Under the pieces are notes generated by a model. The model saw nothing but the letters and a program-made list of their open reading frames with translations. It ran no database searches and was not told the origin of the DNA. A stretch of DNA of 64,000 nt from Sorangiineae bacterium NIC37A_2 (lineage in GTDB: Bacteria > Myxococcota_A > Polyangia > Polyangiales > Polyangiaceae): positions 7,264 to 71,263 of the forward strand of contig NASX01000016.1 in NCBI GenBank assembly GCA_002085155.1. Reading direction: 5' to 3'. A program made the position numbers and the translations under genes. Below are positions 45,172-57,824 of this stretch, one piece after another. Every line of letters starts with the position of its first letter. Positions within the stretch are counted from its first letter, which is position 1.

Positions 45172-45777
45172 GTGAGGATCGGGTTCGGGGGAACGCGGGT
45201 GGGAGTGTGGCTTGTGGCCCTCTTGGGGATCTTCCTCGCGGCGCAAGCAGCCCAGGCAGGGGAATTCCGCGCACCACGACTCCGCGGTGGAAGCCTCTTC
45301 GGCGTAACGTTCGGGACCGCAGAGGGGCACCAGCAAACGAGGCCAGACTCCGGCTACCAAATCGAACCCCTCCCTCTCATCGTGGTCGGGGGAACCTTCG
45401 GGGTTCAGATCGATGAAAGGTGGTCGGTTTCGCTGCGCGGGACATCAGGCTTTTTCCCCTTTCGAGCGCACTTAGCGGCCTCTGTCGTCGGCGAGTACAA
45501 CCTGACGAGGGATTGGTCCGCTGGCTTGGGAGCGGGTGCGGCGCATATGAGTGAGTCCCATCTCAACTTTTGCTTCAACACTTCTGGAGCCTGTCCGAGA
45601 GGTGGTCCCTTCGTTTGGACCGGCATCACATTCCCCGCCTTCATCACATACACATTTCCCACCGAGCGGCGGCGCAGGTTTGGGATCACGGTTGAGATGG
45701 CGCCAGGCTTCGATCCGTTACGGCCCAGAGAGACAAGCGTACGGGGCACGCTCAACATGAGTGTCGTTTGGAGATGA
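45172..45777 (+). CDS. Small outer-membrane barrel-like protein
   Basis: A 201-residue secreted protein with signal MRIGFGGTRVGVWLVALLGI, cleaved near AQA-GEF. The mature part shows alternating strands typical of eight-stranded barrels (IVVGGTFGVQIDERWSVSLR, HLAASVVGEYNLTRDWSAGL, RRRFGITVEMAPGF) and ends in an aromatic-basic VVWR. One Cys pair (FCFNTSGACPRG) suggests an extracellular loop disulfide. Function unknown. The start is GTG at 45172. Confidence 0.6.
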   Translation: MRIGFGGTRVGVWLVALLGIFLAAQAAQAGEFRAPRLRGGSLFGVTFGTAEGHQQTRPDSGYQIEPLPLIVVGGTFGVQIDERWSVSLRGTSGFFPFRAHLAASVVGEYNLTRDWSAGLGAGAAHMSESHLNFCFNTSGACPRGGPFVWTGITFPAFITYTFPTERRRRFGITVEMAPGFDPLRPRETSVRGTLNMSVVWR

Positions 45778-45948
45778 GCGCCGCAGAGCGTGTCCGAGGC
45801 TTTCGGTCCCAGAGCGCAGGACCCCGATGGTCGTCGAGTTGGGCCATGCGGAGCGGCTTCCCGGCACAAAGCGGCTCACGGCGACGTTCGTCCACCTTGC
45901 GTGAACATTGAGTGAAGTCTGTTCGTGTCGTCGCGTCGGTCGCAAGTA

Positions 45949-46020
45949 GGAGCGAAGCGGTAGGCGTGGGGCTCAGGGGAAGGCTCGGGTGGGCTCAACT
46001 GGAGGTGATGGACCGGGGCC
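45949..46020 (-). repeat. 72-bp dispersed repeat, copy B
   Basis: The minus strand begins GGCCCCGGTCCATCAC and ends CGCTTCGCTCC, aligned without gaps to copy A. It is preceded by a run of seven T (minus strand) and starts 22 bases after the stop of the TetR gene, in the same orientation. Confidence 0.78.
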
Positions 46021-46041
46021 AAAAAAATAGCCGGGAGCGCT

Positions 46042-46743
46042 CTAACAATCACTCTCGGCGAGGAGCGCTCGGGCGAGCAGGGAGACGTGGCGGGTGAAGT
46101 CCCGTTCGAAGTCTCTGCGCATCGAGGCGAGCTCGGGTCGATGTAAAACGGCGCGCACCTCCGGGGAGGGATGGCCAAAGGACCAAGCGCCGACGAGAGC
46201 GGTCAGTGAGAGATGTAAGAGCTCCTCGTATCTCCGCGGCGGAAGCAGGGGCGCGGTTTCGTAGAGGAGAGCGGCGACACGGCGAAAAAACTCGACGGCG
46301 TCGCGCTTGAAGTCGAAGACAGTCTGGGCCTCGACGTTGTGTTCGAGGACCGTCGGAAGAATCGCCGAGAGGCGGCCGAGGAAGGGGCGCGCGGCGAAGC
46401 TCTTGGCGAGCATCGCGGCCAACTTGTCCAAGAAGGCGTGACGCGCGGCGTCGTTCACAAGGGGAACGCGCTCGTGACACCTGAGAGTTTCCTCAAAGTC
46501 GACGAGCCACCCGGTCCACTCTCTCCGCAAGAGCTCGAGGAGGATCGCTTCGCGGCTCTCGAAGTAACGGTAGAGATTCGACTTCGCCATCCCGACGCGG
46601 CGCGCGAGATCGTTCAGACTGAGCTCACGTTCGGTCTCGCTCTCGAGCAGGAGGGCTTGAGCCGCTTCGAGGATCTCCTCGCGGCGCTCGCCTTTCTGCT
46701 CATCGCTTCGGGCGCGTTTGAAACTATCCTTCTCGTCCGTCAC
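46042..46743 (-). CDS. TetR/AcrR-family regulator
   Basis: A 233-residue repressor-type protein. The N-terminal HTH covers about residues 20-65 (REEILEAAQALLLESETERE, LSLNDLARRVGMAKSNLYRY, FESREAILLELL). The C-terminal ligand-binding part is all-helical (FLDKLAAMLAKSFAARPFLG, LSLTALVGAWSFGHP). GTG at 46743 is chosen, as AAGGAAG lies just before it; a TTG at 46758 is in frame and would add five residues. The gene diverges from an SDR, and paired palindromes sit between them, so it probably represses both itself and the SDR. Confidence 0.88.
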   Translation of the reverse strand: MTDEKDSFKRARSDEQKGERREEILEAAQALLLESETERELSLNDLARRVGMAKSNLYRYFESREAILLELLRREWTGWLVDFEETLRCHERVPLVNDAARHAFLDKLAAMLAKSFAARPFLGRLSAILPTVLEHNVEAQTVFDFKRDAVEFFRRVAALLYETAPLLPPRRYEELLHLSLTALVGAWSFGHPSPEVRAVLHRPELASMRRDFERDFTRHVSLLARALLAESDC

Positions 46744-46757
46744 AAACTTCCTTGACA

Positions 46758-46797
46758 AGAGACCGCTGGTCTCTCATTCAAGAGACCACTGGTCACC
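46758..46797. promoter_or_regulatory. Paired TetR-type operators
   Basis: AGAGACCGCTGGTCTCT at 46758-46774 is a perfect 7-bp inverted repeat with a 3-base centre. AGAGACCACTGGTCACC at 46781-46797 is a second, weaker copy (GACC-ACT-GGTC core), 23 bases centre to centre. A TTGACA immediately left of the first (46753) would have it as spacer of a plus-strand promoter, though the -10 is poor. Confidence 0.75.
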
Positions 46798-46858
46798 AAA
46801 CAGTGTGCCTGGGTTTTCGCCCCAGGGCACGTCCGAATTTTCTGGAAGGAGAAACAAC

Positions 46859-47830
46859 ATGGCCCAACCGCTCATGTGTGACAAGAGATTGTTATCATTG
46901 GATTTATCCGGAAGGACCTACGTCGTGACAGGGGGCGCGTCGGGGATCGGACGCGTCACTGTCGAGCAGCTCGCCCGCCAGGGGGCCACCGTCGTCGTCG
47001 GGGTGCGCAATGGGGCGGCCGGGCAGAAGGCGGCTGATCAGATTCGCCGGGAGGTGCCCGGAGCAAAGATCGAGATCTTGCACCTCGACTTGGCGAGTCT
47101 CGATTCGGTCGAGCAGTTCGCCGAGCAGTTCCTCGCGACTCACAGCGAGCTCCACGGGCTCGTGAACAACGCGGGAGTGATGAACACGCCGCGCGGACAA
47201 ACCAAGGACGGCTTCGAGCTTCAGTTCGGCACGAACCACCTCGGTCACTTTTATCTCACAGAGCTCCTCCTCGATGTGCTGCAAAAGACCGAGGGCGCAC
47301 GCATCATCTGTCTCTCGAGCTGCTATCACGACAAGGCCATGGGCCGGGAAGGGAAGATCGATTTCGACGACCTTCATTTCACGCGCCGGAAGTACGACGG
47401 CTGGACCGCTTACGCTCAGTCGAAGCTCGCCAACTTACTCCACGCCAAAGAGCTCGCGCGCCGTCTCGAGGGCACCGGAGTCACCGCCGTCAGCGTGCAT
47501 CCGGGCTGGGTCCGGACGAACCTGATTCGGCATTCGGCGCCTGTTTTCCTGCAAAACGCGCTGGCAGGCGTTCTCAAGCTCGCCGGGCTCATCGAGCCCT
47601 GGGAAGGGGCTCAGACGACGCTCTATGCGCTCCTCTCTCCTGAGGTTCCGAAACATAGTGGGGCCTTCTTCAGTCAGACGGGCATGTACCGAGATCGCTC
47701 GAAGAACGCAGGCGGCTGGCCGATGAGCTCGCCGAACCCTCACGCGCACGATGATGAGCTCGCCCGGCGTCTCTACGACGAAAGCGCGCGCATCATCGCC
47801 GAGGCCAGGCAGAAGCGGCGCGCGGCTTGA
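46859..47830 (+). CDS. Short-chain dehydrogenase, retinol-dehydrogenase-like
   Basis: A 323-residue NAD(P)-dependent oxidoreductase. It has the cofactor motif TGGASGIG (24-31), NNAGVMNTP, the catalytic Ser in ICLSSCYHD, and the YxxxK pair in WTAYAQSKLANLL. VSVHPGWVRTNLIRH follows, and a C-terminal extension typical of the RDH11-14/WWOX-like subgroup. The substrate is probably a lipophilic alcohol or carbonyl, by family only. ATG at 46859 is preceded by GGAAGGAG. It is divergent from and likely controlled by the TetR gene. Confidence 0.9.
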   Translation: MAQPLMCDKRLLSLDLSGRTYVVTGGASGIGRVTVEQLARQGATVVVGVRNGAAGQKAADQIRREVPGAKIEILHLDLASLDSVEQFAEQFLATHSELHGLVNNAGVMNTPRGQTKDGFELQFGTNHLGHFYLTELLLDVLQKTEGARIICLSSCYHDKAMGREGKIDFDDLHFTRRKYDGWTAYAQSKLANLLHAKELARRLEGTGVTAVSVHPGWVRTNLIRHSAPVFLQNALAGVLKLAGLIEPWEGAQTTLYALLSPEVPKHSGAFFSQTGMYRDRSKNAGGWPMSSPNPHAHDDELARRLYDESARIIAEARQKRRAA

Positions 47831-47936
47831 TCGAAAGGTGGCACCGAACGGGCTCAAGGGGCGCGGCATGATCGAAAGGGAGCACCGAGCGGACTCAAGG
47901 CGCGCGGCTTCACCCACGGACGGGCTCAAGGGGCGC
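47821..47936 (+). repeat. Tandem duplication of the SDR 3' end
   Basis: CGCGGCTTGATCGAAAGGTG continuing to GGGCTCAAGGGG is followed by a second copy from 47862 (CGCGGCATGATCGAAAGGGA continuing to GGACTCAAGG). A shorter third is at 47904 (CGCGGCTTCACCCACGGACG continuing to GGCTCAAGGGG). The first copy includes the SDR stop codon. Confidence 0.7.
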
Positions 47937-48039
47937 TGAACGCTCACTGACGCGCGATCGAGAGGGGCGCCCCGCACGCCGGGCCAAATGGGGCCAGACA
48001 GACGCGGCGGTGGAAAGGCTGCGCGACGCTTCATCAGAG

Positions 48040-48066
48040 GCGCGCGCCCCCTTGGGGGGCGCGCGC
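48040..48066. terminator. Strong GC hairpin between convergent genes
   Basis: GCGCGCGCCCCC pairs perfectly with GGGGGCGCGCGC across a TTG loop (12 bp). It lies 7 bases after the CPBP protease stop and downstream of the SDR. There is no T-run on either side, so intrinsic termination is uncertain; it may act as a bidirectional block or 3' stabiliser. Confidence 0.5.
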
Positions 48067-48072
48067 TCGAGC

Positions 48073-48861
48073 TCAAAATGCCATCACCCAAAGATCGTAG
48101 AGCGCATGGGTCCAAACGGCGGGAGCTAAACCGCGCAGCTCGTAGATGACGGTGAAGACGAGGCCGCAGGCGGCGCGGAAACAGAAGATCTTCAAGTCGA
48201 AGTCTTCGCCAAAGGCTCCGTAATGGTGCCAGGCACTAAAAGCGATCGCGGCGACGAGCGCCCACACGATCCGCACAAGCATGCGCTTCATGCCGCGGGC
48301 GATGTTGAACAGGAAGATCAAAAGCGCGGCGCCTCCTCCGTAGAGCAGCGCACGGAAGGTGAGCTCTTCGTAGAAGCCAGCTCCAAGACTCATGATGACG
48401 CCTGTGAAGCGCGTCCCGGCGTCGAGGGCTTCACTCGCCTGTTCGACGGAGTAGGAGAGGGCGGGCGCCACGCGGAGGAGGCCCACGGCGTCGTCCTGGG
48501 CCGTGACCCAGGAGAACAAACGCGCCGCGGCCAGGCCCGCTAGGATGCGCATGGCGACGGCGTAGAGGATCCCCTCCGTGCCCATCCAAGCGAACCGGTG
48601 CCAGGAGATGTGCTTGCCCCGTCCCATCATCAGGAGCGGCACCACGTAAGCGGCTCCGAGCGAGACGGTCAAAAGCGCGTAGATGGGCATTGAATGGTCC
48701 ACGAGGGCCTGGAGCTCCTGCGTGACCCAGTCGGCGGCGTTCCGATATGGGAGAAAGACGACCCCGAGGTGGTACCCGATGAAGACGGGCATGGTCAGGG
48801 CCAGGTCGGTCCAAGGTCCCGATCGGTCGAGGTTTTCCTCGGTGGCGGCCGCAGCGGTCAT
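48073..48861 (-). CDS. CPBP-family intramembrane metalloprotease
   Basis: A 262-residue multi-pass inner-membrane protein with the CPBP/CAAX-protease motifs: EExxxR (Glu165, Glu166, Arg170 in FYEELTFRALL), a His in FSAWHH (about 212), and H-x3-D in WTHALYD (His252, Asp256). Related proteins process prenylated or signal-bearing peptides, and some give self-immunity to bacteriocins. No bacteriocin gene is adjacent. The start MTAAAATEEN at 48861 is the first Met in frame. Confidence 0.85.
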   Translation of the reverse strand: MTAAAATEENLDRSGPWTDLALTMPVFIGYHLGVVFLPYRNAADWVTQELQALVDHSMPIYALLTVSLGAAYVVPLLMMGRGKHISWHRFAWMGTEGILYAVAMRILAGLAAARLFSWVTAQDDAVGLLRVAPALSYSVEQASEALDAGTRFTGVIMSLGAGFYEELTFRALLYGGGAALLIFLFNIARGMKRMLVRIVWALVAAIAFSAWHHYGAFGEDFDLKIFCFRAACGLVFTVIYELRGLAPAVWTHALYDLWVMAF

Positions 48862-48988
48862 CGGCAGAGACCGTACCGGCTGCGCCCGTTTCTAGGCCAA
48901 TTTTCAGCTTTATTGGCGGAACAGGAGCCGGCCGAGCCTGGCCGGGCGGAACTTCACGCTGCGGCGCGCCTGCCGTGGCGCGCGCTCC

Positions 48989-50029
48989 TCACGCTGCGCC
49001 AGGCGTCAGGTGGTAGACGAGCCAGAAGACGACGGTGACCCAGAGAAGCACGATACCGACCATCGGACCGTCGCTGAGCATGATTTGGGTCGGGCTCTCC
49101 GCCTTCGGCCGGAAGCGCACGAGGTAGAGGAATCTCCAGTTCGCGGCGGCGACAAACAGGCTCGTGAGCCAGAGATGATCGGCTTGGAAGAACTCGCGCG
49201 TGCGCGGGTCCAGCGTGTACACCAAGTAAAGGACGAAGGTCAGGCCGCCGCTCAGAACCACGGCCACGTTCAGACCTCGTTTCGAATAGCCTTCGAGGGC
49301 CGCTCGCTGCTTCTTGGCGCCTCCCGCTTCCGCGGTCGTCAGCTCATGGCGCCGCTTCCCGAAGCCCAAAAAGAGCGCCAGCGTCGCGGTGCAGGCGTAG
49401 AGGTACCAGGAGATTTCGATGCCCGTGGCGAGACCACCGCCGACCACGCGAAGCACAAAGCCGGCCGAGATACAGCCCACGTCGAGATAGGCGACGTGCT
49501 TCAGGCGACCCGTGTAGGCGAGGTTCAAAATGAAATAGGCCGCGGCGACCGCGCCAAAGCCAAAGTCGATGGCAAAAGCAGAGCCGACGGCGAGGACGAT
49601 GAGCACCGCCGCGAACACCTTCGCCACCCCGAGGGGCACGCGCCCTGACGGAATGGGCCGGAGGCGCTTGATGGGATGTTCGCGATCCGCCGTGACGTCG
49701 GCGATGTCGTTGATCGTGTAGATCGCGCCCGCCAAAAAGCAGAAGACGAGGAAGGCCAGCCCAGCGTTCGTGAGCAGGCGGGCTTCGAAGATGTGCTTGG
49801 CAAAGACGACCGGCGCCAGCACGAACACGTTCTTCACCCATTGGTGCGGGCGGATGGTGCGGATCAAGCCGAGCGCGACAGTGCCAGGCGAGGGCGGTCC
49901 AGCAGGAGCAGGGGGCACCGCAGGCCAGCTGACCTGGCTCGGGATATCGCCCGGCTCGCTCAACCCTCGAATGGATGGCGCCTCCGGTGCGCTTTGTCCC
50001 TCCTCTGCGCGGCTTTCCTTCAACGCCAT
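48989..50029 (-). CDS. UbiA-type prenyltransferase, decaprenyl-phosphate phosphoribosyltransferase-like
   Basis: A 346-residue membrane enzyme of the UbiA superfamily. IRPHQWVKNVFVLAPVVFAK and the aspartate motif NDIADVTADREHP (107-119) are characteristic of the subgroup that transfers phosphoribose to polyprenyl phosphate (DPPR synthase). The second motif lies near YTGRLKHVAYLDV. About nine helices are seen. In actinobacteria this activity supplies arabinose donors for the wall; in this organism the end product is not known. The first 48 residues are Pro/Ser/Ala-rich and likely disordered. It diverges from ligA. Confidence 0.8.
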   Translation of the reverse strand: MALKESRAEEGQSAPEAPSIRGLSEPGDIPSQVSWPAVPPAPAGPPSPGTVALGLIRTIRPHQWVKNVFVLAPVVFAKHIFEARLLTNAGLAFLVFCFLAGAIYTINDIADVTADREHPIKRLRPIPSGRVPLGVAKVFAAVLIVLAVGSAFAIDFGFGAVAAAYFILNLAYTGRLKHVAYLDVGCISAGFVLRVVGGGLATGIEISWYLYACTATLALFLGFGKRRHELTTAEAGGAKKQRAALEGYSKRGLNVAVVLSGGLTFVLYLVYTLDPRTREFFQADHLWLTSLFVAAANWRFLYLVRFRPKAESPTQIMLSDGPMVGIVLLWVTVVFWLVYHLTPGAA

Positions 50030-50045
50030 CGGGCCCCGCTTTTAG

Positions 50046-52166
<2,121 letters not shown>

Positions 52167-52171
52167 GACTC

Positions 52172-53038
52172 TTGGGGAAAATTTCTTCTCCGCGGTTTCT
52201 TCTCATCGGCGCTGTCACCGGGGCAGCGCTCTTCGCAGCCACCTTCGGGCTCGCTCTTTTTCTCGCGCGCGAGCCTGACCCTTGTACGGACGGGCTCGAG
52301 CTTTTCGGGGAGCGCTGCTGCGCGCCGGGTCAATCCCTCGTCGGAGGGCGCTGCTGGGGGCTTCCGAAGAGCTGTCCGGATGGCATGGCCCTTCTGGGCG
52401 GGGAGGCGCCGGGCTGCGTCGCGCGCTCTTGGGCGATCTCTTACACGGGGGGGCAAGTCGTGATCGCTCCGACCGATTGGGACAGCGAGCAGGTCGAGCG
52501 GGAGACCTTCTCGGTGGCTCCCTTCCGCTTAGACAGCCACGAGGTCACTTGGCATCGCTACTTCGGATGTCCTGAGGGCAACTGTGCGGCGCTCGAGGGC
52601 CGCGAGCCGGGGGCGCCAGTGACCCGAGTGACCGCGGCGGAGGCGGAGCGCTTCTGTCGCTCAGCTGGAGGGCGCCTGCCGTCGCCAGAGGAGTGGATGT
52701 TCGCCAGCATGGGAGAGCAGGCTCGCCGTTACCCCTGGGGCGCCCACGGGCTCACCTGCCGGCGCGCCGCTTATGGTCTCGAGCGGGGGCCCTGTGGGAC
52801 GACGCTCAGCTCCCCTGAGCTCGCCGGCGCGCGGTCTCTCGGTCGCTCCCCGGAAGGAGCCGAGGACTTGGTGGGCAATGTCCGGGAGCTCACGCGCGAC
52901 GCTTCGGGACGGATTTTCCTGGTCGGAGGGTCCTTTCGTTCGCGCTTCCCGGCAGAGGTGAAAAGCTGGGCTCGGGTGCCCCATAGCGGGGCGCCCCAGG
53001 ATGACGTTGGCTTTCGTTGCGCTTACGAGGTCGAGTGA
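52172..53038 (+). CDS. Membrane-anchored FGE/SUMF1-like protein
   Basis: A 288-residue protein with one N-terminal membrane segment (FLLIGAVTGAALFAATFGLA). A cysteine-rich stretch (PDPCTDG, RCCAPGQ, RCWG, SCPDG) is followed by a formylglycine-generating-enzyme-like domain: FRLDSHEVTWHRYF, RVTAAEAERFCRSAGGRLPS, PEEWMFAS, YPWG, LVGNVRELTRD and DVGFRCAYE. The copper-binding cysteine region of true FGE is replaced by GGSFRSRFPAEVKSWARVPH, so formylglycine synthesis is unlikely. Probably a ligand-binding lectin-like fold. The start is TTG at 52172, 5 bases after ligA. Confidence 0.72.
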   Translation: MGKISSPRFLLIGAVTGAALFAATFGLALFLAREPDPCTDGLELFGERCCAPGQSLVGGRCWGLPKSCPDGMALLGGEAPGCVARSWAISYTGGQVVIAPTDWDSEQVERETFSVAPFRLDSHEVTWHRYFGCPEGNCAALEGREPGAPVTRVTAAEAERFCRSAGGRLPSPEEWMFASMGEQARRYPWGAHGLTCRRAAYGLERGPCGTTLSSPELAGARSLGRSPEGAEDLVGNVRELTRDASGRIFLVGGSFRSRFPAEVKSWARVPHSGAPQDDVGFRCAYEVE

Positions 53039-53177
53039 CGAAGCGTCATGGCCCGCTGCGCCTCTCATCACAAGACCCCATGTTCTGACGAAGCCCAGTG
53101 CGAAGCTATGGGGCGCCGTTTCGACTTTTCTGACAAGGGGCAAGGAAAAGCTCGCCTGTGCTATCGTGGCGCCCGTC

Positions 53178-53399
53178 ATGTCGGTCACGCCGAGCGAGCT
53201 CCGCGCGAATATCTATCGTCTCATCGATACCGTGATCGAAACGGGCGTCCCGCTCCGCATCCTGCGCGGCGACACGGTGCTCGAGCTCTCTCTGCTCGAG
53301 CCGCCTTCGCGGCTCGCTCGGCTTCCGATCCGGAACCTCTTTGATTGTGACCCGGACGAGCTCATCACCCGGCCCCAGGGAGAGCCGGATCACCCGTGA
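53178..53399 (+). CDS. Putative antitoxin (Phd/YefM-like)
   Basis: A 73-residue protein beginning MSVTPSELRANIYRLIDTVI, in the pattern of Phd/YefM antitoxins (helix that dimerises and binds DNA). ETGVPLRILRGDTVLELSLL and a C-terminal tail rich in Pro/Asp follow. It directly precedes and overlaps a PIN-domain gene by 4 bases (GTGA), the classic antitoxin-toxin order. ATG at 53178 is chosen because it begins the conserved helix. The antitoxin probably neutralises the PIN toxin and autoregulates. Confidence 0.72.
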   Translation: MSVTPSELRANIYRLIDTVIETGVPLRILRGDTVLELSLLEPPSRLARLPIRNLFDCDPDELITRPQGEPDHP

Positions 53400-53779
53400 A
53401 AACCCCGCTACACCTCGATACCCACGTCATCGCTTGGCTGTACGCGGGGCGCGTCGACCAGTTCAGCGCGCGCAGCCGCGCGCTGCTTGAGGAGCGACCC
53501 TTGTTCATTTCGCCCGCTGTCGAGCTGGAGCTGGGTGTTCTTTATGACCAAGGCATCTTGCGCGTTCCGGCCGGCGAGATTGTTCAAGATCTCGCCGATC
53601 GCATTCAGCTCACCGTCTCGACCGCTTCCTTCTCCCGTGTCACGAACAAGGCGCTTGAGTTTTCTTGGGCGACGGATGTTTTCGATCGCTTGATCTGCGC
53701 GGAGGCAGAGCTCGCTGAGGCGAACCTCCTCACAAAAGACGCGGGCATTCACGCCCATTTTTCGAGGGCTTTTTGGTGA
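53396..53779 (+). CDS. PIN-domain toxin (VapC-like)
   Basis: A 127-residue PIN-domain ribonuclease. The acidic metal-binding residues are Asp8 (HLDTHV), Glu43/Glu45 (AVELELG), Asp97 in the ATDVFDRLI motif and Asp115 (TKDAGI). Length and layout fit VapC-type toxins, which cleave tRNA or rRNA to stop growth. The start is GTG overlapping the antitoxin stop. The stop TGA overlaps the cinA ATG by one base (TGATG), so all three may be translated from one mRNA. Confidence 0.85.
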   Translation: MKTPLHLDTHVIAWLYAGRVDQFSARSRALLEERPLFISPAVELELGVLYDQGILRVPAGEIVQDLADRIQLTVSTASFSRVTNKALEFSWATDVFDRLICAEAELAEANLLTKDAGIHAHFSRAFW

Positions 53780-55019
53780 TGATTTGTGCAATCCTGTTGA
53801 TTGGAACTGAGCTGGTTCGCGGCGAGCTGCGCGACGCAAACGGCCACTGGCTCGCTGGAAAGCTCGCGGAGCTCGGCCACGAGGTCCGCGAGCTGCGCAC
53901 CATCGACGATGACATGGATCGCATCGTGGAGACGCTCAAAGAGCTCGGGGCTCATCACGACTTCCTTTTCGTCACCGGCGGCCTCGGACCGACCTCCGAT
54001 GACCTCACCGCGGCCGCCGCCGCTCGCGCCCAAGGGCGCGAGCTCGCGCTTGACACCCGTTCCCTCGAGCGCGTCCGCGCCGCTTTTCAGAACTCCGGTG
54101 TGCCCATGCACCCGATGAACGAAAAGCAGGCCGTCTTCCCCGAAGGCGCCACCGTTCTCGACAACGACCTCGGCACCGCTCCCGGCTTCGCCTGCAAGAT
54201 CGGCCGCGCGAGCGCGTTTTTTACGCCCGGCGTTCCCCGGGAAATGCAGCACATCTTCGAAGAGCGGATCGTCCCTTCGCTCCCGAAGCCGAACGCTCCT
54301 CTCGTCGTCGAGCGGGTCACTGTCTTCGGCCTCCCCGAGAGCACCGTCGCCGGCCGCGTCGAGAGCGTCGAACGCGAGTTCCCCGTGACCCTGGGCTATC
54401 GCGCCGGCTCTCATGAAATCGAAGTCAAGGTCCAAGGGCAGGCGACCCCCGGCGAGCCCATCGAGGTCGTCCGGGCTCAGGCCGTCGCCGCTCGAAATCG
54501 CGTCATCGAGCTCCTCGGTGACGCCATTTTCGTAGAAGGGCGCGTCGCGCTCCCCGAATACTTCGGAAACAGCTTCAAGGAACGAAACATCTCGGTTGGC
54601 TTCGCTGAATCCTGCACGGGAGGCCTCGTGAGCCACCTTGTGACCACGGTCGCCGGCTGCAGCACCTGCTTCTTCGGCAGCGTCGTGAGCTACGACAACA
54701 GCGTCAAACAAGGGGTGCTCGGCGTTCCCGCCGAGATCCTGGAGCGCCACGGAGCCGTGAGCGAAGAATGTGCTGTGGCGATGGCGCGCGGCGCCGTCCG
54801 CGCGCTCGGGGTGGACGTCGGTATCTCCATCACGGGCATCGCCGGCCCCTCCGGAGGCAGTCCGGAGAAGCCGGTCGGGCTCGTGCATTTTGCGGCGACG
54901 AGCGGGGACATCGTCCTCACGCGGCGCCACGAGTTTCGCGGCGATCGCGCTCAAATCCAGAGGCGGGCTGCGACTCGTGCGCTCGTGCTCGGTCTCGAGC
55001 TGCTTCGGGAGCTCTCCCG

Positions 55020-55023
<4 letters not shown>
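53779..55023 (+). CDS. cinA: CinA-family protein
   Basis: A 414-residue protein. The N-terminal molybdopterin-binding-like (COG1058) domain has [20 protein letters not shown] and [14 protein letters not shown]; family members hydrolyse ADP-ribose-type nucleotides. The C-terminal nicotinamide-nucleotide amidase domain has [28 protein letters not shown] and [12 protein letters not shown]. Together they recycle NAD intermediates; the name comes from competence-induced expression. ATG at 53779 forms TGATG with the toxin stop. Its TAG overlaps clpB's TAA on the other strand. Confidence 0.92.
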
Positions 55024-57665
<2,642 letters not shown>

Positions 57666-57744
57666 CTCTCTCCTCCGGGTCGTCTGCCAACCTAAGTCCA
57701 TCACTTCTCCCCGCAAGGCCGACCCTCGTATCGCCGAAGCAAAA

Positions 57745-57766
57745 GGCGCGCCGATTTCGGCGCGCC
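57745..57766. promoter_or_regulatory. Near-perfect 22-bp palindrome upstream of clpB
   Basis: Two 10-base arms, GGCGCGCCGA and TCGGCGCGCC, are separated by TT. It sits in the 159-base divergent gap between clpB and the peroxiredoxin gene. On the clpB strand it is followed by TTTT, so it could be an operator, an attenuator-like hairpin in a clpB leader, or a terminator for transcription coming from the right. Confidence 0.55.
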
Positions 57767-57824
57767 GCCGGCTGTCCGAAAAATGCCGCGAATTTTGCGC
57801 CGTTTTTGTGCTAGTGCGCTCGAG

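Noticed and set aside
48073-48861. CPBP protease as bacteriocin immunity protein
   Set aside because: No bacteriocin-like small gene or transporter is nearby, so a general membrane-protease label is safer.
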